NCBI GenBank assembly: GCA_026415155.1
Contig: JAOAHQ010000064.1
Location: 1 to 41,208 of the forward strand
Direction of reading: 5' to 3'
DNA length: 41,208 bases
Origin: Rhodocyclaceae bacterium
GTDB lineage: Bacteria; Pseudomonadota; Gammaproteobacteria; Burkholderiales; Rhodocyclaceae
The notes under the pieces are model-generated. The model had not been told where the DNA came from. It worked only from the letters and a program-made list of their open reading frames with translations, and did not search any database. Both the position numbers and the translations under genes were made by a program. Of this stretch, positions 30,303 through 39,252 are shown one piece after another. Each line of letters opens with the position of its first letter. Positions within the stretch are counted from its first letter, which is position 1.

Positions 30303-31387
30303 TCGTTCGTCCTGTCTTTCGTTGGTTGCACCGGCAGGCGGAGAGTGAAGCAGGTGCGGCCGGGCACCGAGTCGGCTTCAATGCTGCCTTGATGCTGTTG
30401 CACGAAACTTTGCGCGAGCGCAAGCCCGAGCCCCGTGCCGCCTTCGCGGCCCGAGACGAGCGGATAGAAGATGCGGTCGCGGATCTCTTCGGGAATGCCC
30501 GGCCCGTTATCGATGATCTGAACTTCGATGGCGAGGCGAAAGCGTTTCTTCGCCAGCGTGACCTGGCGGATCGCGCGCGTGCGAAAGACGATCTCGCCCT
30601 CGCCTTGCATGGCCTGGGCGGCATTGCGCGCGATGTTGAGGATCGCCTGGATCAACTGCTCGCGGTCGCCCGTGATGTCAGGCAGCGAGGTGTCATAGTC
30701 GCGCATCACCTTGACGCCGGGGAACTCGGCGTGGATGAGCCGCCGCACGCGTTCGAGGATTTCATGGATGTTGAGCTGCGCCGGCTGCATCGCGCGGTGC
30801 GAGGAGAGCAGCCGGTGCATCAGGTCCTGCAGCCGGTCGGCTTCATGGATGATGACCTCGGTATATTCCTTGAGCGCCGGATTGTCGAGCTCGCGGGCAA
30901 GAAGCTGTGCTGAACCGCGGATGCCGCCCAAGGGGTTCTTGATCTCGTGGGCGAGGTTGCGGATGAGCTCCCGGTTGGCGCGGCTTTGCACGGCTTCGCG
31001 CTCTTCACGCGCGGCGCGCAATTGGTAATCGATCGGCCGGAATTCGAGCAGCAGGCGGGCGCCGGCCGTTTCGATCGGGGTGACCGTGCAGTCGAGATGG
31101 ATGGCCTCGCCCTTGTCGCGCTTGACGATGATGTCGTGCCCCGTATAGCTCCAGTTGTTGTTGAGCGCATTGTCGAGCGCGGCGGCGAGCGCCGCCGGGT
31201 TGCCGAGCAGCTGGCCGATCGGCAGCCCCAGGCAGGCGCGCCGGCTCATGGCGAAGAGATTCTCGGCCGCCGGATTGCAGTGGCGGATACGCAGTTCGCC
31301 ATCGAGCAAAATGACCGCCGAGGCGAGGAGATCGAGACCGGCGAAGGCGGGATCTTCTTCGTGGCTGCGGGTCTGGGCGGCGTGCAT
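30299..31387 (-). CDS. glnL: Nitrogen regulation sensor kinase NtrB
   Basis: 362-aa cytosolic histidine kinase/phosphatase, partner of NtrC. PAS domain about 17-125, His147 in NLAHEIKNPLGGIRG, and ATP-binding motifs NIARNAAQAM, DNGPGIPEE and GGTGLGLALAQSFVQQH. There are no TM segments, as in all NtrB; its activity is set by the PII protein GlnB. Position between the DUF4124 gene and glnG, downstream of glnA, is the usual betaproteobacterial order, so part of its expression may come from glnA read-through. Confidence 0.95.
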   Translation of the reverse strand: MHAAQTRSHEEDPAFAGLDLLASAVILLDGELRIRHCNPAAENLFAMSRRACLGLPIGQLLGNPAALAAALDNALNNNWSYTGHDIIVKRDKGEAIHLDCTVTPIETAGARLLLEFRPIDYQLRAAREEREAVQSRANRELIRNLAHEIKNPLGGIRGSAQLLARELDNPALKEYTEVIIHEADRLQDLMHRLLSSHRAMQPAQLNIHEILERVRRLIHAEFPGVKVMRDYDTSLPDITGDREQLIQAILNIARNAAQAMQGEGEIVFRTRAIRQVTLAKKRFRLAIEVQIIDNGPGIPEEIRDRIFYPLVSGREGGTGLGLALAQSFVQQHQGSIEADSVPGRTCFTLRLPVQPTKDRTNE

Positions 31388-31421
31388 GCCGAAAAGCTCG
31401 CAAAAAGCGCGCCAGACGGGA

Positions 31422-31901
31422 TTACTTCAGATTCGCGAGTTCCTTGCGCAACGCCTCGAGGTTGCGCTCATGCAGTTGCACCCGGTCGCGGTAGGTCTTG
31501 AGCCGCTCCTCGCGGCGGCCGACATGGATGCCGCCGCCGACGATGCGCTCTTCGGGGGGATAGAGATTTTCCTGCTCGGCGAGTTCGCGCTTGGCGGCTT
31601 CGAGATGTTTCTGTTCGGCGGCAAGCTCCTGCTCCAGGATGGCGCGCCGGTCGTTGTCGCGCGCCTTCTGCTGGTCGATATTGACGCGCGGAAAATCCGT
31701 AGGCGTGGCCTGGCGCGGCTTCGGTGCCGAGAAGGTCGTTACCGGCTTGTCCTGCATGAGGATCTCGCAGGTGCCCCGCGTCGGCTTCTGATTCGTATAG
31801 GTCGTGCGCCCGTCCGGCCCCAGGCACTTGTAGAGCGTGCCGCTTTGGGCCAGTGCCCCAGCGGGCAGGAAGAGCGCGGCAAGCAAAGGCGTGATCTTCA
31901 T
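31422..31901 (-). CDS. DUF4124-domain exported protein
   Basis: 159 aa. Signal peptide (about 1-18, GALA), then a DUF4124 domain (LYKCLGPDGRTTYTNQKP, with Cys26 and Cys45), then a long helical region with a coiled-coil look (AILEQELAAEQKHLEAAKRE; RLKTYRDRVQLHERNLEALR). DUF4124 proteins are common between glnA and glnL in betaproteobacteria; function unknown. Confidence 0.85.
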   Translation of the reverse strand: MKITPLLAALFLPAGALAQSGTLYKCLGPDGRTTYTNQKPTRGTCEILMQDKPVTTFSAPKPRQATPTDFPRVNIDQQKARDNDRRAILEQELAAEQKHLEAAKRELAEQENLYPPEERIVGGGIHVGRREERLKTYRDRVQLHERNLEALRKELANLK

Positions 31902-31930
31902 GACGGGCTAGTGTAGGCCAAAGGGGCGCG

Positions 31931-31963
31931 AAAAAAAAGGACGGGGGCAAGCCCCCGTCCTTT
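31931..31963 (-). terminator. Intrinsic terminator behind glnA
   Basis: A 13-bp perfect stem (31936-31948 with 31951-31963) is followed on the minus strand by a run of eight T (31938-31931; the first three pair in the stem). It ends 23 bp after the glnA stop and should limit read-through into the DUF4124-glnL-glnG genes. Confidence 0.9.
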
Positions 31964-31986
31964 CCTGCCGTCCGGCGAGCGCCGAC

Positions 31987-33396
31987 TTACGCCGAATAGT
32001 ACATCTCGAACTCGACCGGATGGGTGGTCATGCGGAACTTGGTGACCTCCTCCATCTTGAGCTCGATGTAGGCATCGATGAAGTCGTTCGAGAAGACGCC
32101 GCCGCGCGTGAGGAACTCGCGGTCCTTGTCGAGATGTTCGAGCGCCTGATCGAGCGAGGAGCAGACGGTCGGGATCTTGGCGTCCTCTTCCGGCGGCAGA
32201 TCGTAGAGGTTCTTGTCGGCCGGATCGCCCGGGTGGATCTTGTTCTGCACGCCGTCGATGCCGGCCATCAACATCGCCGCGAAGGCAAGATACGGGTTCG
32301 CAGTCGGATCCGGGAAGCGCACCTCGATGCGGCGCGCCTTGTCGGACGACACGAAGGGGATGCGGATCGAGGCCGAGCGGTTCCGCGCCGAGTAGGCGAG
32401 CTTCACGGGCGCTTCGAAGCCAGGCACAAGGCGCTTGTAGCTGTTGGTGCCGGGATTGGTGATCGCGTTCAGCGCACGGGCGTGTTTGATGATGCCGCCG
32501 ATATAGTAGAGCGCGAATTCGGACAGCCCCGCATAGCCGTTGCCGGCGAAGAGGTTCTTGCCATCCTTCCAGACCGACTGGTGGCAGTGCATGCCGGAGC
32601 CGTTGTCGCCGACGATCGGCTTGGGCATGAAGGTCGCGGTCTTGCCATAGCTGTGCGCGACGTTATGGACGACGTACTTGAGGATCTGCGTCCAGTCGGC
32701 GCGGCGCACCAGGGTGTTGAACTTGGTGCCGATCTCACACTGGCCGGCGGTGGCGACTTCGTGGTGATGCACTTCGACCGTCACGCCGCAATCTTGCAGC
32801 GCGAGCACCATCGCGGCGCGGATGTCGTTTAAGCTATCGACCGGCGGCACCGGGAAATAGCCGCCCTTGACGGCAGGACGGTGGCCCAGGTTGCCGCCGT
32901 CGAACTTCTCGGCGGCAGCCCAGGCAGCCTCTTCCGAGAACACCTTGCAGTAGGAGCCCGACATGTCGACCCGCCATTCGACTGAGTCGAAGATGAAGAA
33001 CTCGGGCTCGGGGCCAAAGTAAGCGGCATCGCCGATGCCCGTGCTCTTCAGATAAGCCTCGGCGCGCTTGGCGATCGAGCGCGGATCGCGGTCATAGCCT
33101 TTGCCATCGGCCGGCTCGACGACGTCGCAGGAGAGCACCAACGTGGTCTCGTCCATGAAGGGATCGATGAAGGCGGTGGCTGGATCTGGCATCAGCAGCA
33201 TATCGGAGGCCTGGATGCCCTTCCAGCCGGCGATCGAGCTGCCGTCGAAGGCGTGGCCGTCCTCGAACTTCTCGAGGCTGAAAGCGGACACGGGCACGCC
33301 GACGTGCTGTTCCTTGCCGCGAATGTCGGTGAAGCGGAAGTCGACGAACTTGACTTCCTTCTCCTGGACCATCTTCATTACGTCTTGGGGGGTCAT
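31987..33396 (-). CDS. glnA: Glutamine synthetase type I
   Basis: 469-aa dodecameric enzyme that makes glutamine from glutamate, ammonia and ATP. The beta-grasp N terminus ([21 protein letters not shown]), the latch DGSSIAGW, the metal-binding EPEFFIFD, the loop [17 protein letters not shown] and the adenylylation site NLYDLPPEE (Tyr near 398) are all present. It is therefore expected to be controlled by GlnE. ATG 33396 follows CAGGAG. Upstream are a leader hairpin, a sigma54 promoter and an NtrC box, so transcription responds to nitrogen through the glnL-glnG pair downstream. Confidence 0.97.
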   Translation of the reverse strand: MTPQDVMKMVQEKEVKFVDFRFTDIRGKEQHVGVPVSAFSLEKFEDGHAFDGSSIAGWKGIQASDMLLMPDPATAFIDPFMDETTLVLSCDVVEPADGKGYDRDPRSIAKRAEAYLKSTGIGDAAYFGPEPEFFIFDSVEWRVDMSGSYCKVFSEEAAWAAAEKFDGGNLGHRPAVKGGYFPVPPVDSLNDIRAAMVLALQDCGVTVEVHHHEVATAGQCEIGTKFNTLVRRADWTQILKYVVHNVAHSYGKTATFMPKPIVGDNGSGMHCHQSVWKDGKNLFAGNGYAGLSEFALYYIGGIIKHARALNAITNPGTNSYKRLVPGFEAPVKLAYSARNRSASIRIPFVSSDKARRIEVRFPDPTANPYLAFAAMLMAGIDGVQNKIHPGDPADKNLYDLPPEEDAKIPTVCSSLDQALEHLDKDREFLTRGGVFSNDFIDAYIELKMEEVTKFRMTTHPVEFEMYYSA

Positions 33397-33430
33397 GGGA
33401 TACTCCTGGTCGGTGAGCTGAGAAATCGGT

Positions 33431-33448
33431 TTGGGCCTGAGCGCCCAA
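33431..33448 (-). other. Leader hairpin of glnA
   Basis: TTGGGC and GCCCAA form a 6-bp stem with a 6-nt loop inside the predicted 5' untranslated region, between the sigma54 promoter and the glnA start. On the minus strand it is followed by AAACC and no T-run, so it is not a terminator; it may stabilise the messenger. Confidence 0.4.
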
Positions 33449-33462
33449 AAAGCGGGAAAGGC

Positions 33463-33481
33463 TAAGCAGTTAGTATGCCAA
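33463..33481 (-). promoter_or_regulatory. Sigma54 promoter of glnA
   Basis: The minus strand reads TTGGCATACTAACTGCTTA, with GG and GC separated by exactly 10 nt, the -24/-12 spacing of TGGCAC-N5-TTGCW. The start would be close to 33455, giving a leader of about 60 nt. The NtrC box about 75-85 bp upstream supports the call. Confidence 0.82.
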
Positions 33482-33553
33482 GCATTCTGGCGCGCCTGGG
33501 CGATTGTGCCATAACGAAAAAAACGCCGCAGCGCAGACCGGAATGTTTTTGTG

Positions 33554-33570
33554 TGCACCAATATAGTGCA
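33554..33570 (-). promoter_or_regulatory. NtrC-binding site upstream of glnA
   Basis: The minus strand reads TGCACTATATTGGTGCA, an almost perfect copy of the NtrC consensus TGCACYAAAWTGGTGCA. It sits upstream of the sigma54 promoter in the usual enhancer position, 19 bp from the end of the metal-transporter gene. A second, weaker half-site around TGGCAC (about 33515) is uncertain. Confidence 0.85.
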
Positions 33571-33588
33571 TCACGAAGCCAGGATGCC

Positions 33589-34794
33589 TCATAATGGGGC
33601 GCCATTGCCGACTCGGCCATGCACGGTAATGGAGCGCAGCCAGGCCGCCGAGGGCTGGCGTCGTTGCAGCGCGGCCTGCAGCCGGGCGAGCGTCTGGGCA
33701 TCGACGGAATCCGGGAAGATGATCTCCGCCTCGACCTGCTGGCCGAGGTAATGGAGCACACAGCGTTCGAAGGGCGGCGCGTCCTCGCCGAGCAGCTCGC
33801 GCAGATGGGTCTCGATGGCCTCCCGTTCGGGCAGCTCGGCGCGCGGCTGGGGCTGGGAATCGTCCTCGGCATCGACGTGCACGAGCACGTCGAGCACGGC
33901 GGGATGGGTTTTCAGCACGCGCTGACGCGCCATCTCGGCGATGCGATGGCCTTCGGAGACGGAAATGCGCGGATCGACGCGGATGTGGGCATCGACGAGC
34001 GCCTTGCCCGCCATGCGCCGCGTGCGCAGTTCATGCAGATCGACGACGCCCTGGGTCTCGGCCAAGGTGGAGCGGATCGCCGCGACTTCTTCTTCCGCCA
34101 GCCCCGTATCGACGAGCTCGCGCAAGGCCTCCCAGGCGAATTCGAGCCCCATCTTGAGGATCATGAAGCCGACCAGCACGGCGGCGAGGAGATCGAGAAA
34201 GCGCCAGCCGAGGAGACTGCCGCCGATGCCGACGGCGACGACGAGCGCGGAGGCCGCATCGGCGCGCGTGTGCCAGGCATTCGCCATCATGACGGAAGAA
34301 TGCAGGCGCTCGGCGACGGCCTTGAGGTAGTGAAAGAGCCCTTCCTTGGCAAAGAGCGTCAGCAGCGCGATCCACAGCGCCAGGGGATCGATCGGCGGCA
34401 CCTCGTCCATGCGCTGCAGCTGCTGGCCGGCGGCGAGCAGGATGCCGCCGCCCACGATGGCGAGCGAGACGCCGAGCACGAGGGTGGCGGCGGTCTCGAT
34501 ACGCGCGTGTCCATAGGGGTGAGCGGCATCGGCCGGATGCGCGCCCTGGCGGTTCGCCCACAGCACGAGAAAGTCGGAGAGCAGATCGGAAAACGAATGC
34601 AGGCCGTGGGCGATCAGCGATTGCGAATGGGCGAGCCAGCCGATGATGAGCTGCACGACGGTGAGCAGCAGATTGACGGCCACACTCACCCAGGTCGCTT
34701 TCTGCGCCGCGGCGAGCCGTTCGGGCGAGGCGAGCTCCGCCGCGAGCGAGCCCGGGGCATGCAAGGAATGGTCGTGGGAATGCGGGGAATGCAC
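33589..34794 (-). CDS. Cation diffusion facilitator metal efflux protein
   Basis: 401 aa. His-rich cytosolic N terminus (HSPHSHDHSLH), six predicted TM helices between about 30 and 225, and both metal-site motifs: HSFSDLLSDF (HxxxD-type in TM2) and NAWHTRADAASA (HxxxD in TM5). The C-terminal cytoplasmic domain is longer than in small CDF proteins (about 170 residues) and looks duplicated (VLDVLVHVDAEDD; VEAEIIFPDSVDA). Probable substrates are Zn2+, Co2+, Cd2+ or Fe2+, exported against protons. The start is GTG 34794, only 39 bp from the divergent nadA start. Confidence 0.9.
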   Translation of the reverse strand: MHSPHSHDHSLHAPGSLAAELASPERLAAAQKATWVSVAVNLLLTVVQLIIGWLAHSQSLIAHGLHSFSDLLSDFLVLWANRQGAHPADAAHPYGHARIETAATLVLGVSLAIVGGGILLAAGQQLQRMDEVPPIDPLALWIALLTLFAKEGLFHYLKAVAERLHSSVMMANAWHTRADAASALVVAVGIGGSLLGWRFLDLLAAVLVGFMILKMGLEFAWEALRELVDTGLAEEEVAAIRSTLAETQGVVDLHELRTRRMAGKALVDAHIRVDPRISVSEGHRIAEMARQRVLKTHPAVLDVLVHVDAEDDSQPQPRAELPEREAIETHLRELLGEDAPPFERCVLHYLGQQVEAEIIFPDSVDAQTLARLQAALQRRQPSAAWLRSITVHGRVGNGAPL

Positions 34795-34800
34795 TTGCCG

Positions 34801-34823
34801 TATACTCCGTGATCCTCATTGTA
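34801..34823. promoter_or_regulatory. Face-to-face -10 boxes between the CDF gene and nadA
   Basis: TATACT (34801-34806, plus strand) would serve nadA, and TACAAT (34823-34818, minus strand) would serve the transporter gene. The -35 regions would fall inside the opposite coding regions and are poor matches, so this is a weak prediction. Confidence 0.4.
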
Positions 34824-34833
34824 GCCCTGCGCC

Positions 34834-35934
34834 ATGCCGACTGCTGCACCGCTGCCCTTCGATGCCTACAACACCTTGAGCGACGAGGAGGCAGGCGCAC
34901 GCATCGTCGAAGCGCGCCGGCGGCTCGGGGCGCGCGCCGTGATCCTCTGCCACCACTACCAGCGCGCCGACATCTACCGGCATGCCGATCTCACTGGCGA
35001 TTCGTTGAAGCTCTCGCGGCTCGCCGCGCAGTCCGATGCCGAATTCATCGTCTTCTGCGGCGTGCACTTCATGGCCGAGGTCGCCGACATCCTCTCGCGG
35101 CCGGAGCAGATCGCCATCCTGCCGGATCTCGCCGCCGGCTGCTCGATGGCCGACATGGCGAATCTCGCCAAAGTCGAACGCTGCTGGCGCGAGCTCTCTA
35201 CCGTGCTCGATCCGGACGAGCGCGTCACGCCCGTGACCTACATCAACTCCGCCGCCGATTTGAAAGCCTTTTGCGGCGAGCACGGCGGCATCGTCTGCAC
35301 TTCGTCGAATGCGCCAAAGATCCTCGACTGGGCCTTCGCGCGGCGCGAGAAAGTGCTGTTCTTCCCCGACCAGCATCTCGGCCGCTGGAGCGGACACCTG
35401 CGCGGCATTCCCTTCGAGGCGATGCCGGTCTGGAACCCCGATCTGCCGCTGGGGGGCTTAACGCCCGAGCAGATCGAGCGCGCCAGGATCATCCTTTGGC
35501 ATGGCTACTGCAATGTGCATCAGATGTTCCAGCCGGCCCAGATCGACCGGTTCCGCGCCCAGTATCCCGAAGGCAAGGTGATTTCACATCCCGAATGCCG
35601 TTTCGAAGTCTGCGAAAAGTCGGATGCCGTCGGCTCGACCGAGACCATCATCAGGGTGGTGAAGGAATCGCCGCCCGGCACGCGCTGGCTCGTTGGCACA
35701 GAGCTCAACCTCGTCGAGCGGCTTGCCGAGGAAGTGAAGCCCGAAGGCAAGATCGTGCAGTTCATGGCCGGCACGATCTGCATGTGCTCGACAATGCAGC
35801 GCATCGACCCGCAGCATCTCGCCTGGTGCCTCGACAACCTCGCCGCCGGCCATATCGTCAATCAGATCAAGGTGCCCGAGCACGAGGCGCGGCTTGCCAA
35901 GCTCGCCCTCGAGCGCATGCTCACGGCATCCTAG
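34834..35934 (+). CDS. nadA: Quinolinate synthase A
   Basis: 366 aa. Condenses iminoaspartate with dihydroxyacetone phosphate to quinolinate in NAD synthesis, using a [4Fe-4S] cluster. The three cluster cysteines are in VFCGVHFMAE, WHGYCNVHQMF and GTICMCSTMQR. Triplicated-fold motifs VILCHHYQRADIYRHAD and SHPECRFEVCEKSD are present. It is of the longer NadA type (about 360 residues). There is no nadB or nadC nearby. No strong ribosome site lies before ATG 34834, but the start fits the family. Confidence 0.95.
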   Translation: MPTAAPLPFDAYNTLSDEEAGARIVEARRRLGARAVILCHHYQRADIYRHADLTGDSLKLSRLAAQSDAEFIVFCGVHFMAEVADILSRPEQIAILPDLAAGCSMADMANLAKVERCWRELSTVLDPDERVTPVTYINSAADLKAFCGEHGGIVCTSSNAPKILDWAFARREKVLFFPDQHLGRWSGHLRGIPFEAMPVWNPDLPLGGLTPEQIERARIILWHGYCNVHQMFQPAQIDRFRAQYPEGKVISHPECRFEVCEKSDAVGSTETIIRVVKESPPGTRWLVGTELNLVERLAEEVKPEGKIVQFMAGTICMCSTMQRIDPQHLAWCLDNLAAGHIVNQIKVPEHEARLAKLALERMLTAS

Positions 35935-35960
35935 TGATCCGCAACGCATGCAGCGGAGAG

Positions 35961-36128
35961 GGGATTGGCGGAGCGGGCGACTCATGGTTCGCGGGCGGGG
36001 CATCCGTAAGGCGCGGGCGCGGGGCGCCCACAACTCGCTAACGCTCAAACAGGTGGGCGCCTTGTCCGCGCCCCCAGCCTACGGCAGCCGACGCCCGCTC
36101 ACAAATCGCCGCCCGCTCCGCCAATCCC
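35961..36128. mobile_element. 168-bp element with perfect 19-bp terminal inverted repeats (copy A)
   Basis: GGGATTGGCGGAGCGGGCG (35961-35979) is repeated exactly inverted at 36110-36128. The interior has a second inverted word GGGCGCCCAC/GTGGGCGCC (about 36022-36060) and a GC-rich stretch with no coding potential. It fills most of the 251-bp nadA-ilvD gap. An inverted second copy lies at the right end of the window, so this is a dispersed family. It may be a MITE, or a REP-type element whose RNA forms a long hairpin at the end of nadA; no transposase is seen. Confidence 0.8.
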
Positions 36129-36185
36129 ATGTGCGCGCCGTTTTCATTTCACCTTTTCCCAAGCCATAATTCCCTCGGAGAAACC

Positions 36186-38033
36186 ATGCCTGCCTATCGT
36201 TCCCGCACCTCGACCCACGGCCGCAACATGGCCGGCGCGCGCGCGCTGTGGCGCGCCACCGGCATGAAGGACGAGGATTTCGACAAGCCGATCATCGCGA
36301 TCGCCAATTCCTTCACCCAGTTCGTGCCGGGACATGTGCATCTCAAAGACCTCGGCCAGCTCGTCGCGCGCGAGATCGAGGCAGCCGGCGGCGTGGCCAA
36401 GGAGTTCAACACGATCGCGATCGACGACGGCATCGCGATGGGCCATGGCGGCATGCTCTATTCCCTTCCTTCGCGCGATCTGATCGCCGATTCGGTCGAA
36501 TACATGGTCAATGCCCACTGCGCCGATGCGCTGGTGTGCATTTCCAACTGCGACAAGATCACGCCGGGCATGCTGATGGCGGCCTTGCGGCTCAACATTC
36601 CGACCATCTTCGTTTCCGGCGGGCCGATGGAGGCCGGTAAGGTCAAATGGCAGGGCCAGGCGCGCAAGGTCGATCTCATCGATGCGATGATCGAAGCCGC
36701 CAATCCGCACAACAGCGACCGCGAGGTCGCCGCGATGGAGCGCTCGGCCTGCCCGACCTGCGGTTCCTGCTCGGGGATGTTTACCGCCAACTCGATGAAT
36801 TGCCTCACCGAGGCGCTCGGGCTGGCGCTTCCTGGCAACGGCACGCTGGTGGCGACTCACGCCGACCGTGAAAAACTCTTCGTCAAGGCCGGCCGGCTGA
36901 TCGTCGAGCTGGCCAAGCGCTGGTATGAGGCGGAAGATGCTTCCGTGCTGCCGCGCTCGATTGCGAGCTTCGCGGCCTTCGAGAACGCCATCGCGCTCGA
37001 CATCGCGATGGGCGGCTCGACCAATACGGTGTTGCATCTCCTTGCCGCCGCCCAAGAAGCCGGCGTCAATTTCACAATGGCCGACATCGACCGCATGTCG
37101 CGGCGCGTGCCGAACCTTTGCAAGGTCGCCCCCGCAACGCAGCAATACCACATTGAGGACGTGCATCGTGCCGGCGGCATCATGGCGATCCTGGGTGAGC
37201 TCGACCGCGCCGGCCTCATCCATCGCGAGGTGCCAACCGTGCTCTATGCTTCGCTGGGCGAGCAGATCGATTTGTGCGACGTGCGGCGCACGAAAAACAA
37301 GCGGGTGCATGAGTTCTACCGCGCCGCACCCGGCGGCGTGCCCACGCAAGTGGCGTTTTCGCAAAACCGCCGTTTTCCGACGCTCGACCTCGACCGCGCG
37401 CAAGGCTGCATCCGCGACATCGAGCACGCCTACTCGCAAGATGGCGGCCTTGCCGTGCTCTACGGCAACCTCGCCGAAAAAGGCTGCATCGTCAAGACCG
37501 CCGGCGTCGATGAATCGATCCTCAAATTCACTGGCCGTGCGCGCGTCTGCGAATCGCAGGAAGAAGCCGTCGAGAAGATCCTCGGCGGCGCAATCCGGCC
37601 CGGCGATGTCGTCGTCATTCGCTACGAAGGCCCCAAGGGCGGCCCCGGCATGCAGGAGATGCTCTATCCGACCTCCTACTTAAAGTCGATGGGCTTGGGC
37701 AAGGTCTGCGCGCTCTTGACCGACGGGCGCTTTTCGGGCGGCACCTCGGGCCTCTCGATCGGCCATGTCTCGCCGGAAGCGGCCGCAGGCGGCACGATTG
37801 CCCTCGTCGAAGAAGGCGATACGATCGAGATCGACATCCCGAATCGTCGCATCCACCTAGCAGTGCCAGAGTCGGTGCTGGCAAGACGGCGCGAGGCGAT
37901 GGCGGCGAAAGGCGAGGGCGCCTGGAAGCCGGCGCATCGCCAACGGCCGGTCTCGGCGGCGCTCAAGGCCTATGCGGCGATGGCGACTTCGGCCGATACC
38001 GGCGCGGTGCGCGACGTTTCGAAGCTTTCATGA
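36186..38033 (+). CDS. ilvD: Dihydroxy-acid dehydratase
   Basis: 615 aa. Third step of valine, isoleucine and leucine synthesis, dehydration of dihydroxy acids by an Fe-S enzyme. Cluster cysteines lie in [11 protein letters not shown] and in [18 protein letters not shown], typical of the 4Fe-4S E. coli-like form. [13 protein letters not shown] and the C-terminal [20 protein letters not shown] are also conserved. ATG 36186 ([19 protein letters not shown]) follows CGGAGA; upstream in-frame sequence belongs to the repeat element. The stop overlaps the next gene (ATGA). A copy of the 20-nt word lies near the 3' end (37871-37890). Confidence 0.97.
   Translation: MPAYRSRTSTHGRNMAGARALWRATGMKDEDFDKPIIAIANSFTQFVPGHVHLKDLGQLVAREIEAAGGVAKEFNTIAIDDGIAMGHGGMLYSLPSRDLIADSVEYMVNAHCADALVCISNCDKITPGMLMAALRLNIPTIFVSGGPMEAGKVKWQGQARKVDLIDAMIEAANPHNSDREVAAMERSACPTCGSCSGMFTANSMNCLTEALGLALPGNGTLVATHADREKLFVKAGRLIVELAKRWYEAEDASVLPRSIASFAAFENAIALDIAMGGSTNTVLHLLAAAQEAGVNFTMADIDRMSRRVPNLCKVAPATQQYHIEDVHRAGGIMAILGELDRAGLIHREVPTVLYASLGEQIDLCDVRRTKNKRVHEFYRAAPGGVPTQVAFSQNRRFPTLDLDRAQGCIRDIEHAYSQDGGLAVLYGNLAEKGCIVKTAGVDESILKFTGRARVCESQEEAVEKILGGAIRPGDVVVIRYEGPKGGPGMQEMLYPTSYLKSMGLGKVCALLTDGRFSGGTSGLSIGHVSPEAAAGGTIALVEEGDTIEIDIPNRRIHLAVPESVLARRREAMAAKGEGAWKPAHRQRPVSAALKAYAAMATSADTGAVRDVSKLS
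37871..37890 (+). repeat. Dispersed 20-nt word, copy 10 (in ilvD)
   Basis: GTCGGTGCTGGCAAGACGGC, one base off consensus, sense orientation, encoding part of ESVLARRRE in yet another frame. Confidence 0.5.
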
Positions 38034-38449
38034 AAACCTTCCACGACTTTTACAGCGGCCGGCTCTGGTCGGTGATGTCCTGGGAGCAGCTCGATGCCTT
38101 CTGGAAGCGCATCGACCCGGCCGCCGGCTGGTATGTCTATGCCGTCGGCGAGCCGCCGCCCGTCAAGCCCGCCTCCGCCGAGGCGCTTGCCGCCTTCCTC
38201 GTCGAGGTCGATGCTCTCTTGCATCGCGAACATCATCACGATTACTGCGGCATCGTCTATGCGGATGATCTCGAGCATCCCAGCTTCGTGAAAATCTTCG
38301 ATCCGAACAATCTCGGCGTATCCTGTGGCTTTTCGACCAACCCGCCGTTGCCGGGCTGGATTTTGAGCCGCGTGCCGCCCGAGGAGCTGCGGCCCACGGC
38401 GCCTTTGCCCGAGGGGCGCCGGCGGTGGTGGCGTGCGCTGTTTGGCTGA
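38030..38449 (+). CDS. Conserved small protein, function unknown
   Basis: 139 aa, cytosolic (no signal or TM). Tyr/Trp-rich start [20 protein letters not shown], a His cluster [16 protein letters not shown] near residue 75 and [20 protein letters not shown]. It starts inside the ilvD stop (ATGA), so it is co-translated. Similar proteins occur beside various genes in betaproteobacteria, with no assigned function. The His cluster might bind metal. Confidence 0.75.
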   Translation: MKTFHDFYSGRLWSVMSWEQLDAFWKRIDPAAGWYVYAVGEPPPVKPASAEALAAFLVEVDALLHREHHHDYCGIVYADDLEHPSFVKIFDPNNLGVSCGFSTNPPLPGWILSRVPPEELRPTAPLPEGRRRWWRALFG

Positions 38450-38474
38450 TTTTTTGGAAAAGGGGAGCGAGACG

Positions 38475-39062
38475 ATGGCAAGCACAGCAAAGAAAAAGCC
38501 TGCGACGAAGAAGGCCGCCACCCAGCCGGCGGCGAAGCGGGCCACTGTAAAGAAGCCAGCGGCGAAACAAACCGTGGCGAAACAGACCGTGGCCAAGCGC
38601 GCGGCGCAGAAGCCGCGGCAGGCCACGGGGGAAGTGCTCCTCGAGCTCAAGCAGCTTGCCAAGGAACTCAATCAGGCCGCCAAGGGGCTCTCCAAGGCCT
38701 CAGCAAACAATCCGCGCGAAGTGTCGGCCATCCTTGGCAACGTCGAACGCATCACCGCGGAGGCGGCGACCAAGTCGCTCGCCGAGGCTGAAGCCGCCAA
38801 GGAGCAGGTCGGCCAGGCGCTCGCATCGCTCTCGCGCGATTGGAGCCGCAGAGAGCTCGAAGAACTGCTCGGCAACGTCAGCCGTCATCTCACCAACATC
38901 ATCGTCGCGCAGGAATTCCAGGATTTGGCCGGCCAGTCGCTCAGAAAGGCGATGAAGGCGCTCGTCGGCGCGATCATCGTCGTCGAATCCGGCGGGCCGA
39001 CCGAAGAGCAGCGCCTATCGCAAAAAGACGTCGATAGCCTGCTCAAGGAATTGATGCCTTGA
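38475..39062 (+). CDS. CheZ-like protein with histone-H1-like Lys/Ala tail
   Basis: 195 aa. Residues about 1-60 are Lys/Ala/Pro/Thr repeats (AKKKPATKKAATQPAAKRAT; KQTVAKQTVAKRAAQKP), as in AlgP/H1-like DNA-binding tails. Residues about 65-180 are helical, and IIVAQEFQDLAGQSLRKAM matches the CheZ catalytic stretch QDFQDLTGQ, with the Asp and Gln that dephosphorylate CheY conserved (DLAGQ). The C terminus SQKDVDSLLKELMP matches the CheZ peptide that binds CheY (DxVDDLLDSL). No chemotaxis gene is nearby, so the target may be another CheY-like receiver. The ATG at 38475 follows AGGGGAG. An alternative call is phasin-like, but the DLAGQ and VDSLL motifs argue for CheZ. Confidence 0.75.
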   Translation: MASTAKKKPATKKAATQPAAKRATVKKPAAKQTVAKQTVAKRAAQKPRQATGEVLLELKQLAKELNQAAKGLSKASANNPREVSAILGNVERITAEAATKSLAEAEAAKEQVGQALASLSRDWSRRELEELLGNVSRHLTNIIVAQEFQDLAGQSLRKAMKALVGAIIVVESGGPTEEQRLSQKDVDSLLKELMP

Positions 39063-39068
39063 CAGGGC

Positions 39069-39085
39069 GCCATGCCTTGCATGGC
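39069..39085. other. Hairpin behind the CheZ-like gene
   Basis: GCCATGC and GCATGGC pair perfectly across a 3-nt loop, 6 bp after the stop codon. No T-run follows. It could slow RNA decay or support termination. The rest of the 190-bp gap up to the cytochrome gene holds only a promoter candidate. Confidence 0.35.
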
Positions 39086-39175
39086 CAGGGCTATCGGCAG
39101 CCTGTCATCGCCAGGGTCTGTCGCGGCGTTACTTGCTCGAGGCCGCTGGAAAGCCGCGCCGAACTTGCGGAACAT

Positions 39176-39203
39176 TTGCAAGGCGGTGGTTTTCCGCTAG
39201 ACT
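39176..39203 (+). promoter_or_regulatory. Probable sigma70 promoter of the cytochrome gene
   Basis: TTGCAA (39176-39181) and TAGACT (39198-39203) are 16 bp apart. The start would lie near 39210, about 43 nt before ATG 39253. Confidence 0.5.
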
Positions 39204-39252
39204 CGCGGCTCGGATTTTCGCCCTCCAATCAAACATTTTTACGAGGAAAACC

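Noticed and set aside
36144-37439. 431-residue open frame antisense to ilvD
   Set aside because: ilvD is certain, with conserved Fe-S motifs; the antisense frame lacks any.
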